In this document: piece by piece, positions 1 through 5,132 of the stretch
Numbering within the stretch: position 1 is the first letter of the stretch
How the letters are laid out: every line of letters begins with the position of its first letter
DNA from: Alphaproteobacteria bacterium
GTDB taxonomy: Bacteria > Pseudomonadota > Alphaproteobacteria > ATCC43930 > CGMCC-115725
Length of the DNA: 5,132 bases
Assembly: GCA_030039975.1 (NCBI GenBank)
Contig: JASHUO010000927.1
Location: forward strand, 1 to 5,132
Reading direction: 5' to 3'
Notes under the pieces: generated by a model
What the model saw: only the letters and a program-made list of their open reading frames with translations
Told to the model about the DNA's origin: nothing
Databases searched by the model: none
Position numbers and translations under genes: made by a program

Positions 1-119
1 TCAAAGTCGGATTTCGACGGCATCAAGCGCAGGCAGCGTTTCGCGATCCAGAGCCGGTAAAGCGCGACCAGATCCGGGTCCCGCGGCTCGTCCAGAGATT
101 GCGCTGGCGCTTCGGTCAC
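1..119 (-). CDS. PAS_5-like protein, N-terminal fragment (runs off left edge)
   Basis: About 39 codons are readable on the minus strand from a GTG at 119-117; the gene continues beyond base 1 with no stop. The N-terminus has an acidic, proline-rich lead, then DPDLVALYRLW at about residues 15-25 and LMPSKSDF at about 32-39. This resembles the opening of the alphaproteobacterial PAS_5 family, in which a helix ending in a YW- or YRLW-type motif is followed by R-x-MPSRADIDP. I chose GTG because GGAG (125-128) sits 5 nt upstream. An in-frame ATG at 146-144 would add nine residues but has no visible ribosome binding site. PAS_5 proteins are mostly uncharacterised and presumed sensory. The gene is about 400 bp from the catabolic operon and probably unrelated to it. 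The family assignment rests on a short stretch recalled by eye. Confidence 0.55.
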   Translation of the reverse strand, partial: MTEAPAQSLDEPRDPDLVALYRLWIAKRCLRLMPSKSDF

Positions 120-146
120 GCTAGCTCCATCTCCCTTTGCCGTCAT

Positions 147-532
147 TGACGCCGAAGATGGACCAAGCCGGGCCAGTCCGCCAAGCGCCTGCGTCGATTA
201 GTCTCTGATCCAACTATCGAGCGAGGTTACAGCCCGAATCGAAGCGATTGAGCGAAGTGAGCTGGTCTGCTGACAAGGTCCAAACCGGACATCGCATCAT
301 CGGCTTCGATTGTCCGAGATGTGCCAGAAGCGGAAGTCGTACCCACGCAGTCTCGGTTAAATTTCTTCGGCAGGCCGATGACGAACCCGTGTTGTACCGA
401 ACCCCGCGAGGACAGCTTCGATCAAATCCCCGCAATTTACAGGCACGCGTACCTCGGTCACCCTCCAGGCGGAGCGCCACCTCGTCCAGTTCCCGGCGCA
501 CACGCAACTCATCTTCGGGCGTGTGCATACGA
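147..532. other. Intergenic stretch with hairpin, no intact gene recognised
   Basis: Apart from the broken frame at 214-528, this stretch shows no convincing coding signal on either strand. It contains an imperfect inverted repeat, CGGACATCG (286-294) against CGATTGTCCG (307-316): 9 bp with one bulged T and a 12-nt loop. A smaller one is AATCG/CGATT at 237-249. Neither has a T-run on either side, so neither is a typical intrinsic terminator. Read on the minus strand, 277-343 (GACTTCCGCTTCTGGCAC, then GATGTCCGGTTTGGAC) recalls the dispersed TTCCGCTTTTGGCA / ATGTCCGC non-coding repeats I remember from Bradyrhizobium-type genomes. That likeness is from memory only. Confidence 0.35.
214..528 (-). 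pseudogene. Short broken reading frame downstream of the SCP2 gene
   Basis: An ATG at 528-526 lies 4 nt after the SCP2 stop, the tight spacing expected of the next operon gene. It opens a 104-codon frame ending at a TAG at 214-216. The first 24 or so residues (MHTPEDELRVRRELDEVALR...) look like real coding sequence: G/C at third positions and an amphipathic acidic/basic helix of the kind that starts NTF2/SnoaL-like proteins. After about base 456 the frame loses codon bias, becomes rich in Arg, Ser and Cys, and resembles no family I know. Another frame from 457 to about 356 stays open for 34 codons with no convincing codon bias. I read this as the 5' end of a former operon gene cut off by deletion or recombination. 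A small unrecognised gene is the alternative. Confidence 0.35.
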
Positions 533-844
533 TCAAGAGGCGAGGCCAAAGACCTTGTCGAGCCGCATGGCGATGCGGATGTCGCCGCGCAGCCTCATGC
601 GCCCGGTCATCAGCGCCATCTTAGGATTGAGCTGGCCGTCGATGATGCGCTCGAAATTCGCCAGCGACACCGCGATGGTGATGTCTGACTCCTGGTCGGT
701 ATTGTGCACCTGATTCGGCACTGACTTGCCGTCGATGAAGAGCCACCCCTCCTCGCCGAAATTGAATTTGATGCGCGCGTCGAGGCCGGATTCGTCGCCC
801 ACCGCCTGGCGCACCCGATCCGTAATCCCTTCGAGGCTCGGCAT
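533..844 (-). CDS. SCP2 sterol-carrier-like lipid-binding protein
   Basis: The 103-residue protein is essentially a single SCP2 domain. Residues 24-40 give an amphipathic strand pair (RIKFNFGEEGWLFIDGK). Residues 53-64 carry the strand SDITIAVSLANF. Residues 66-100 hold the classic SCP2 core IIDGQLNPKMALMTGRMRLRGDI followed by a closing helix. SCP2 domains bind hydrophobic molecules in a tunnel; there are no catalytic residues. There is no signal peptide or membrane segment, so it should be cytosolic. The ATG lies 3 nt after the ferredoxin stop, and GGAGGG at about 851-857, inside the ferredoxin 3' end, is its ribosome binding site, so it is the last intact gene of the operon. I know of no SCP2 gene in the described car operons. 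A role in binding or delivering a poorly soluble aromatic substrate is inference. Confidence 0.88.
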   Translation of the reverse strand: MPSLEGITDRVRQAVGDESGLDARIKFNFGEEGWLFIDGKSVPNQVHNTDQESDITIAVSLANFERIIDGQLNPKMALMTGRMRLRGDIRIAMRLDKVFGLAS

Positions 845-847
845 GAT

Positions 848-1216
848 CTATCCCTCCGCGGCTTGTTTGTCGGTGAGCACAACCCACACCATGCCGTCCC
901 GCACAGAGACCGCGTGCGTCACCAGCGGGATCTGGCAGGGTGCCGTGACAGCGGCACCGGTGCGGATGTCGAAGGCGCCTCCGTGCCAGGCGCATTCGAC
1001 CGTGCCGTCCTCGGTGAGGAACCCCTCGGCCAGCGAGGCGAAGCCATGAGTGCAGGTATCGTCGGTGACGTAGAAAGTGCCATCAAGATTGAAAATGGCG
1101 AGTAAGCGGGCACCGACCAGGACGCGCCTGGCTTCACCAGGCGGCACGTCATCGGTGGCGCAGAGCGCGTGATCACCTGCAGCGGCGCGCTGGTCCTCCC
1201 GCTCGATCGCTCCCAT
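848..1216 (-). CDS. carAc: Rieske-type [2Fe-2S] ferredoxin of the angular dioxygenase (CarAc-like)
   Basis: This 122-residue soluble protein would carry electrons from a reductase to the terminal oxygenase. It has the Rieske cluster signature C55-T-H57 ... C75-A-W-H78, with the typical ferredoxin flanks LLAIFNLDGTFYVTDDTCTH, AEGFLTEDGTVECAWHGG and AFDIRTG. The C-terminal strand DGMVWVVL (about 108-115) closes the fold. The ATG at 1216-1214 shares one base with the hydrolase stop (TGATG), so translation is probably coupled. The N-terminus is some 10-15 residues longer than is usual for this class; no better internal start is visible. A Rieske-type ferredoxin resembles the CA10/J3 carbazole system rather than the putidaredoxin-type partner of the sphingomonad KA1 system. 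The symbol rests on operon position and on being next to a CarAa-like oxygenase; the protein alone would be called a Rieske 2Fe-2S ferredoxin. Confidence 0.92.
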   Translation of the reverse strand: MGAIEREDQRAAAGDHALCATDDVPPGEARRVLVGARLLAIFNLDGTFYVTDDTCTHGFASLAEGFLTEDGTVECAWHGGAFDIRTGAAVTAPCQIPLVTHAVSVRDGMVWVVLTDKQAAEG

Positions 1217-2037
1217 CAATCCGCACCGTGTGCGAAGGCGAGCGTCGCCCGGACGAAGTCGCGCGGATGCTCCATCATGGCCCAATGTCCGCAATCGGGA
1301 ATGATGTAACCCCAGGACTGGGGGATGAGCTCGAGGAAACGATAGGCATTGGCGAGCGGCACCACCTTGTCCTGCTTGCCGTTGACGACGAGCGTCGGGC
1401 ACTGAGTGCGGGCGATAAAGCCCGGCTCGTAAAAGAGGCCGCGGGCGTCGCGGATCCACTGCATGGTGGCGCTGTAGGCGCGGCGCGCCTCGGGCTCGAG
1501 CGAACGCTGATGACGATAGGTCACGAGCTCGTCGTCGATGGTGAAGCGGTCGTTCACCAGCGCCCGGATCAGCCGCACCATGCCGTCGCGAGTGAAATCG
1601 TAGTTCACGACTGGCAAAAGATCCTTGTGAATCTCGGTGGTAAGCCCTGCGCTACCCATCAGCACCAGCCGCTCCACCATGGTGGGGTCGAGCACCGCCA
1701 GCCCGAGGGCGGTGCATCCCCCCATGGAATTGCCGACCAGGACCGCACGCGCGATCCCGAGCGCGCGCATAAAATGGCGCAGGTGGTCGACGCGCGCGGA
1801 CTGCGAGTAGGTAAAATGCTGTGGGTCGGGCTTGGCGGTGTCGCCGAAACCCACCATGTCCATGGCGAGCACACGGAAATGAGGCGCCAGAAGGGGTATG
1901 GTCACGCGCCAATTGCCGCGGCTGTCTGCGCCAGCACCGCCGCCATGAAGAAGTATCAGGGGTGCGCCTTCGCCTACCTCTAGGTAATGGGTAAGGATAC
2001 CGCCGGCATCGATGGTACGTGACTGGATGCTGCTCAT
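1216..2037 (-). CDS. carC: Meta-cleavage-product hydrolase, alpha/beta fold (CarC-like)
   Basis: The 273-residue alpha/beta hydrolase has the marks of the C-C bond hydrolases that act on ring-opened catechols. An oxyanion-hole HGGGAGADSRGNW begins at His31, as in the HGGGPGA motif of BphD/HsaD-type enzymes. The nucleophile elbow is GNSMGG with Ser104. The acid is Asp223 in NGKQDKVVP and the base is His251 in DCGHWAMMEHP. DMVGFGDTAKPD at about 60-71 is typical of the group. In a carbazole pathway it would cleave 2-hydroxy-6-oxo-6-(2'-aminophenyl)hexa-2,4-dienoate to anthranilate and 2-hydroxypenta-2,4-dienoate. The ATG at 2037-2035 overlaps the upstream dioxygenase stop by 4 nt (ATGA). A longer upstream in-frame extension would overlap the dioxygenase gene by about 290 bp and is rejected. 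AAGGA, about 12 nt upstream, is a weak ribosome binding site, so coupling probably matters. The precise substrate cannot be read from the sequence. Confidence 0.93.
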   Translation of the reverse strand: MSSIQSRTIDAGGILTHYLEVGEGAPLILLHGGGAGADSRGNWRVTIPLLAPHFRVLAMDMVGFGDTAKPDPQHFTYSQSARVDHLRHFMRALGIARAVLVGNSMGGCTALGLAVLDPTMVERLVLMGSAGLTTEIHKDLLPVVNYDFTRDGMVRLIRALVNDRFTIDDELVTYRHQRSLEPEARRAYSATMQWIRDARGLFYEPGFIARTQCPTLVVNGKQDKVVPLANAYRFLELIPQSWGYIIPDCGHWAMMEHPRDFVRATLAFAHGAD

Positions 2038-2873
2038 GCGTTCACCGCTTCCTTGATATCGCGATCGACGTCCAGCGTGATGCCGCCCATGCCGGTGAAC
2101 CATTCCGGCATCTTCTCGTAATAGACCACCTCGCCGCCCGTCTCGCCGGCGGCGGCGCCGGCCATTAGCCAGTTCATCACTTCGAGGCCGCCATTGCCCC
2201 CGCGCGCCACGATATCGGCGGCGCTGAGCCGCGCCAGCTCCTGCCCGCGCCCGGCAATCAGGATGTCCATGACCCAGTGGTCGAACGCCTCGTCCACCTC
2301 GCCGTGGCGCGGCACGTTGAGCCAATGCGAGAGGCCGCCCGTCGCGAGCACCGCGACGCGCTCGTCCGCGGGCCGGTCCTCTTCCACGGTTACACGCAGC
2401 ATCCGGCCGAGCGCATGGCAGCGCGCCGGCGCGGGCGGCGGATCCATGTTGATGTTGACGAGCAACGGCACGATGGGGATGCGGCGCTCGGGATCGACTA
2501 CTAGGAGCGGCAGCGCCACGCCATGATCGGGCCGGAGTTCCTCGACCTTGGCGAGGTCGAAGCCGCTAGCCGCAGCGCGGCGCACCAGCGTTTCGCCGAG
2601 CGCGCGGCTGCCCGGCCGCTTCTCCCGCGGTATGTCCATATCGCCGAAAGGCACGTAAGCGTCGCTGACACCGACGCAGAACGGCGGCTGCAGCGCCAGA
2701 TTGATGTTGAACATGTGATCGCTGCTGACAACGATGATGGCGTCGGGCCGCGCCGCGCGCAGATGGCGGCCGATCTCGTTCATGCCGGCAACGACACGCT
2801 TGGCCCGCTCCTCGACTCCGGCCGGTGCCATGAGGATGTGCGAGGTGGCGGCAGCCGCGACGATACGACCCAT
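2034..2873 (-). CDS. carBb: Class III (LigB-type) extradiol dioxygenase, catalytic subunit (CarBb-like)
   Basis: The 279-residue protein is the catalytic beta subunit of a meta-cleavage dioxygenase, predicted to open 2'-aminobiphenyl-2,3-diol or a similar biphenyl diol. The LigB active-site landmarks are all present. His12 (AATSHIL) and His53 (VSSDHMFN) match the two iron-binding histidines, and Glu231 (GGNGGLEVMNWLMAG) matches the iron-binding glutamate. His183 (ATGGLSHWLN) matches the catalytic base, and RPDHGVALPL at about 114-123 is the conserved DHG segment. Length is normal for CarBb and LigB. The ATG at 2873-2871 shares one base with the small-subunit stop (TGATG), and GGGAGG lies about 7 nt upstream inside that gene. 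An upstream in-frame extension of 26 residues is rejected because family members begin with the strand before His12. It should work as a heterotetramer with the LigA-like product encoded just before it. Confidence 0.94.
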   Translation of the reverse strand: MGRIVAAAATSHILMAPAGVEERAKRVVAGMNEIGRHLRAARPDAIIVVSSDHMFNINLALQPPFCVGVSDAYVPFGDMDIPREKRPGSRALGETLVRRAAASGFDLAKVEELRPDHGVALPLLVVDPERRIPIVPLLVNINMDPPPAPARCHALGRMLRVTVEEDRPADERVAVLATGGLSHWLNVPRHGEVDEAFDHWVMDILIAGRGQELARLSAADIVARGGNGGLEVMNWLMAGAAAGETGGEVVYYEKMPEWFTGMGGITLDVDRDIKEAVNA

Positions 2874-3142
2874 CACGAGCCTCCCAATTGGCCGGCATAG
2901 GCCCTGATGCTGATGGCCTCGGCGATGTGCGGATTGAAGGCGAGAAGGCAATGCATTTGCAGGATTGGGTGCACGCCGAGCGCGGCGAGCGAGGCCGGGC
3001 TCGCTTCGCGCAAAGCGGCGCCCTCTTCCGCGGTAAGGCCATAGTCGCGGAACACCGCCTCGGGATCGCGGCTGAGCCGCTCGAGCAATCCTTCCTCACG
3101 AAAGAGGTTTTGCACCAGGCGATGGACTTCGTAGCGGGCCAT
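2873..3142 (-). CDS. carBa: LigA-type small subunit of extradiol dioxygenase (CarBa-like)
   Basis: The 89-residue, mostly helical protein carries the LigA-family pattern. There is an N-terminal helix VHRLVQNLFREEGLLERLSR (about 6-25), then PEAVFRDYGLTAEEGAALRE (27-46), then LAALGVHPILQMHCL (52-66), where the GVHP turn and following hydrophobic helix are diagnostic. It has no catalytic residues. In CarB and LigAB the small subunit covers the active site of the large one and is needed for activity. The ATG at 3142-3140 is preceded by GGAG within TGAGGAG, which overlaps the stop codon of the oxygenase gene 14 nt away. A 24-residue upstream extension would overlap the oxygenase gene and lacks a ribosome binding site. 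It is shorter than the roughly 139-residue LigA of protocatechuate 4,5-dioxygenase but similar in size to CarBa. Confidence 0.92.
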   Translation of the reverse strand: MARYEVHRLVQNLFREEGLLERLSRDPEAVFRDYGLTAEEGAALREASPASLAALGVHPILQMHCLLAFNPHIAEAISIRAYAGQLGGS

Positions 3143-3156
3143 AGCTGCGTCACTCC

Positions 3157-4305
3157 TCAGAGATGCTCGGGACGCTGGATGCCGCGATTGTGTCGGCTCG
3201 CCAGCTTGCGCCATTCGACGATTGCCATGTCGGTCTCGAAGAGGCGCTCTTCGATCCAGCCGCGATCATCGCCATAGAATTCTTCGGTCGCTTCGCGTGC
3301 CCAGACATCGTCGTCATTAAAGCCGTCGAGCGCGAGGTCGACCCATTTCTCGTCGACTTCCCGGCGGAACGAGGCGGCCTCTTCCTCGGAGGCGGTCATG
3401 CGCCCTAGGGTCTGGAGATAGCAATGGGTCGTCGCGTCGATCGGGATGTACCATTCGAATTGGTTCATCCCCTCTTGCGGCCAGGGATCGACCTTGAGCA
3501 CGCCCGGAAGCCAAATCGAGATATTGTCGGCCACCTTCTTGGCTCCGAAATTTCCTTCGATCACCGGCTCGCCGCCGATCGCGCCTTCGAACACCGGAAT
3601 CGACTTCTCTCCCAGAAGATCATAGAGGCCTTTGGGGCCGGGCTCCCCCAGCACTTCGCGCGTATTGTCGCCGGCCGAGATCGGAGCGAAACCCAGCGGC
3701 AGCGCGATGTCGTTACGGACGACCAGCTTGGAATGCTTGTGGATGAAGATGTGACTCGCGTCGAACCCGTTCTCGACGCCGAGCCGCCAATTGCTCTTGA
3801 CCATCCGGCGCTTGCCGTTGATGGCCATACCCTCGTCGAGAAAGCCTGGCGGCACGTCGGCAGAAAGATCAGGCGGATCGATATCGCCAACGAAGACGAA
3901 GATCAGGCCCTTGGCCTCGCGCACAGAATAAGTCTGGATCTTGCGCGCGCCGATGAGGGCGCTGTTGGGATTGGTGATGATGTCGACGAGGGTGCCGTCC
4001 TTCCAGTCATAGGTAAAGGCGTGATACCAGCACGTGATGGTGCCCTTCTTGTAGCACTCGAGCCGTTGCGAGAACCGCACGCCGCGATGAAGACAGCGGT
4101 TGCGGATGCCATAGACCACGCCATCGAGGCGGTTCAGCAGGATGCGCTCGCCGAGAAGCATCACTTCGACGGGCGCGTTCTCGGCGAGCTCGCGCGCGAA
4201 TACCGCCGGATACCAATGATTGCGGAAACCGAGTTTGGCCTCTACATAAGGGCGCCAGCCCCGCACTCGCTCGAGGACCGCCGGATCGACCGAACCCCCT
4301 AGCAT
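3157..4305 (-). CDS. carAa: Carbazole 1,9a-dioxygenase-like terminal oxygenase, alpha subunit (CarAa)
   Basis: The 382-residue Rieske non-heme iron oxygenase is recognisably CarAa: it matches my recall of the Pseudomonas resinovorans CA10 / Janthinobacterium J3 enzyme over its whole length. Examples are AKLGFRNHWYP, TITCWYHAFTY, VKSNWRLGVENGFDASHI, ISIWLPGVLKV and GFNDDDVWARE. The Rieske cluster ligands are C71, H73, C92 and H95. The mononuclear iron ligands are H185, H189 and D333, with D182 as the bridge to the neighbouring subunit's cluster. CarAa works as a homotrimer without a beta subunit, and none is encoded here. It would add O2 at an angular ring-fusion carbon, opening the heterocycle. 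Active-site positions equivalent to I262, Q282 and F329 are kept, but the Phe275 equivalent is Trp. The ATG at 4305 is chosen because GAGGG is 9 nt upstream; the TTG at 4311 has only 3 nt. The substrate could equally be dibenzofuran, dioxin or a related compound. Confidence 0.93.
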   Translation of the reverse strand: MLGGSVDPAVLERVRGWRPYVEAKLGFRNHWYPAVFARELAENAPVEVMLLGERILLNRLDGVVYGIRNRCLHRGVRFSQRLECYKKGTITCWYHAFTYDWKDGTLVDIITNPNSALIGARKIQTYSVREAKGLIFVFVGDIDPPDLSADVPPGFLDEGMAINGKRRMVKSNWRLGVENGFDASHIFIHKHSKLVVRNDIALPLGFAPISAGDNTREVLGEPGPKGLYDLLGEKSIPVFEGAIGGEPVIEGNFGAKKVADNISIWLPGVLKVDPWPQEGMNQFEWYIPIDATTHCYLQTLGRMTASEEEAASFRREVDEKWVDLALDGFNDDDVWAREATEEFYGDDRGWIEERLFETDMAIVEWRKLASRHNRGIQRPEHL

Positions 4306-4314
4306 CGCCAATTT

Positions 4315-4319
4315 CCCTC
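4315..4319 (-). promoter_or_regulatory. Ribosome binding site of carAa
   Basis: GAGGG on the minus strand lies 9 nt before the ATG at 4305 but only 3 nt before the in-frame TTG at 4311, so it decides the ATG. A short inverted repeat, CCCGC/GCGGG with a 7-nt loop (4327-4343), lies just upstream in the leader; it is too small to assign a function. Confidence 0.7.
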
Positions 4320-4380
4320 TGCTGTTCCCGCAATCTCAGCGGGCGCCTGAAGCGATGCTGGTGCCGGTCGCATGTCGCCG

Positions 4381-4419
4381 CTTGGCGCCGAGTGCAAGCC
4401 AGCGTGGCATTGGGTGCAA
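4381..4419. promoter_or_regulatory. Two-copy direct repeat, likely AraC-family operator
   Basis: On the plus strand, CTTGGCGCCGAGTGCAA (4381-4397) and CGTGGCATTGGGTGCAA (4403-4419) match at 12 of 17 positions, giving the pattern CnTGGCnnnGnGTGCAA. Their starts are 22 bp apart, about two helical turns, so both copies lie on the same face of the DNA. Read in the direction of carAa they become TTGCAC-N5-GCCA boxes. Tandem TGCA-containing boxes about 21 bp apart are how XylS/AraC-type activators bind upstream of -35. The site lies between carAa and an AraC-type gene, about 76 bp from the carAa ATG. Binding by that regulator is inferred. Confidence 0.6.
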
Positions 4420-4455
4420 AATGCGGCTGCGGAGGCGGCCGCAACGGTTGATCTG

Positions 4456-4483
4456 TTGACCGCCCTACCCGCCTCGGTATGCT
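4456..4483 (+). promoter_or_regulatory. Sigma70-like promoter of the AraC-type regulator gene
   Basis: TTGACC (4456-4461) and TATGCT (4478-4483) match the -35 (5 of 6) and -10 (4 of 6) hexamers with a 16-bp spacer. Transcription would begin near 4490, leaving a leader of about 24 nt before the ATG at 4514. The -35 lies 36 bp to the right of the direct-repeat operator. No equally clear promoter is visible for carAa on the minus strand, which fits a promoter that needs an activator. Confidence 0.5.
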
Positions 4484-4513
4484 ACTTGAGGAGCATTTGC
4501 GGCGGGTCGGGTC

Positions 4514-5132
4514 ATGGACGGGATCTGGCGCAGCGATGTCATTCCCGAGCGTGAGCAATTCGCGAGCTGGCGTGACGCCTGCTGCCGCCATGTCTATGCC
4601 GTCACTCCTGAGCGCCCGGCGCGGGGCCCGTTCCGCGGGCGCATTGTCGCGCGGCGCTTTGGCGGTGCCGACGTGGCCGCCTTGTCTTGTGAGGGCCATC
4701 GCGTCGAGCGTTCGCGCGAGGACATCGCGCGGGCGCCGACCGACACCTATTACCTTTACTGCCAGGGCACCGGCGCCGCTTGGTTCCGGCAGCGCGATCG
4801 CGAACTGGTGGCGGAGAGCGGCGACCTCGTCGTCGCTGATCCCGACATCCCCTTCAGCACCAGCGCCTCCGGCGACTTCGATTTCCGCATCTGGCGCGTG
4901 TCGCGGCGCGTGCTCGATCCGCTCCTGCGCACGCCCGGCAGCCTGATGATGACGCGGCTGTCCCGCCGCCACGGCGTGGGCGCGCTGGCGGCGGGATATC
5001 TCGCGACGCTTGCGGACGAGCTCGACCATATTGAGGCCGGTGCCATGGATGCGGTGATGCAGAACGCGATGCGGCTGGTGGCGCTGGCGATTGGGGCCAC
5101 CCCGGACTTGCACGAGATCGGGCGGGAGGCGC
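4514..5132 (+). CDS. AraC/XylS-family transcriptional regulator, N-terminal part (runs off right edge)
   Basis: An open frame runs from an ATG at 4514 to the window end, 206 residues with no stop; an in-frame TGA at 4487-4489 rules out a start further upstream. It looks like the AraC-binding-like effector domain found in FeaR/NphR/XylS-type activators. The opening FASWRDACCRHVYAVTPE (about 16-33) is followed by PFRGRIVARRFGGADVAALS (39-58), HRVERSREDIAR, DTYYLYCQGTGAAWFRQ (77-92) and SGDLVVADPDIPFS (102-115). The helix-turn-helix domain expected after about residue 200 is outside the window, so the AraC assignment rests on the effector half alone. The ribosome binding site is weak (GGCGGG, 7 nt upstream). 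Divergent from carAa, it is the likely pathway activator, and its ligand may be the substrate or an intermediate. CA10 uses an AraC/XylS activator (AntR) and KA1-type clusters a GntR repressor, so the family fits the former. Confidence 0.8.
   Translation, partial: MDGIWRSDVIPEREQFASWRDACCRHVYAVTPERPARGPFRGRIVARRFGGADVAALSCEGHRVERSREDIARAPTDTYYLYCQGTGAAWFRQRDRELVAESGDLVVADPDIPFSTSASGDFDFRIWRVSRRVLDPLLRTPGSLMMTRLSRRHGVGALAAGYLATLADELDHIEAGAMDAVMQNAMRLVALAIGATPDLHEIGREA

Noticed and set aside
1217..1459. 81-residue N-terminal extension of the Rieske ferredoxin
   Set aside because: The extension is the hydrolase gene read in another frame; family members start just before the Rieske domain, and the TGATG junction marks the start.
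1228..1983. 251-codon plus-strand open frame opposite carC
   Set aside because: Antisense to the hydrolase, whose catalytic triad is intact; rich in His, Arg and Glu with no recognisable domain.
3424..4302. 292-codon plus-strand open frame opposite carAa
   Set aside because: It lies antisense to a clearly identified oxygenase gene and has shadow-like composition.
4422..4443. Inverted repeat TGCGGC/GCCGCA including a GCGGCCGC palindrome as a possible operator or terminator
   Set aside because: Only 6 bp in very GC-rich DNA, with no T-run; expected by chance.
4479..4946. Alternative plus-strand frame starting at 4479 in place of the regulator
   Set aside because: Its product is Ser/Ala/Arg-rich with no domain, whereas the frame from 4514 gives a coherent AraC-type effector domain.
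4007..5113. Long minus-strand open frame spanning the carAa 5' end, the control region and the regulator
   Set aside because: It overlaps two recognisable genes and is Arg/His/Ala-rich, as expected of an antisense or shifted shadow in GC-rich DNA; no family resemblance.
1..5132. CRISPR array, tRNA/rRNA, transposase or attachment site
   Set aside because: No regularly spaced repeats, no tRNA-like cloverleaf and no transposase-like protein were seen in any frame.

Overview
The window holds a complete carbazole-type angular dioxygenation and meta-cleavage operon on the minus strand. A divergent AraC-type regulator gene runs off the right end, and the start of an unrelated gene runs off the left end. 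The DNA is GC-rich with strong G/C third-position bias. The operon order (carAa-carBa-carBb-carC-carAc) is that of the proteobacterial car loci. The left-end PAS_5-like protein and the character of the left intergenic DNA hint at an alphaproteobacterium, possibly of Rhizobiales type. That taxonomic reading is inference.

Layout, in transcription order from right to left. Bases 4514-5132 (+) are the N-terminal effector domain of an AraC/XylS-type activator; its DNA-binding half lies beyond the window. Bases 4306-4513 are a divergent control region with a two-copy 17-bp direct repeat (22-bp offset) and a sigma70-like promoter for the regulator. On the minus strand follow a Rieske oxygenase alpha subunit (CarAa-like, 3157-4305), a small LigA-type subunit (CarBa-like, 2873-3142), a class III LigB-type extradiol dioxygenase (CarBb-like, 2034-2873), a meta-cleavage-product alpha/beta hydrolase (CarC-like, 1216-2037), a Rieske ferredoxin (CarAc-like, 848-1216) and an SCP2 sterol-carrier-like protein (533-844). 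The genes are packed with stop/start overlaps of 1-4 nt or gaps of 3-14 nt, so this is one translationally coupled transcript. Downstream lie a short broken-looking reading frame (214-528) and non-coding DNA. The first codons of a PAS_5-like protein follow at 1-119.

The genes fit one pathway. Oxygenase plus ferredoxin (with a reductase not present here) would perform angular dioxygenation of carbazole, dibenzofuran, dioxin or a related heteroaromatic, giving a biphenyl-2,3-diol type product. CarBa/CarBb would cleave the catechol ring at the meta position, and CarC would hydrolyse the ring-opened product to a simple aromatic acid plus a hydroxypentadienoate. The points most worth a second look are a natural Trp at the active-site position corresponding to Phe275 of the well-studied CarAa, the SCP2 protein built into the operon, the direct-repeat operator, and the absence of a ferredoxin reductase gene.
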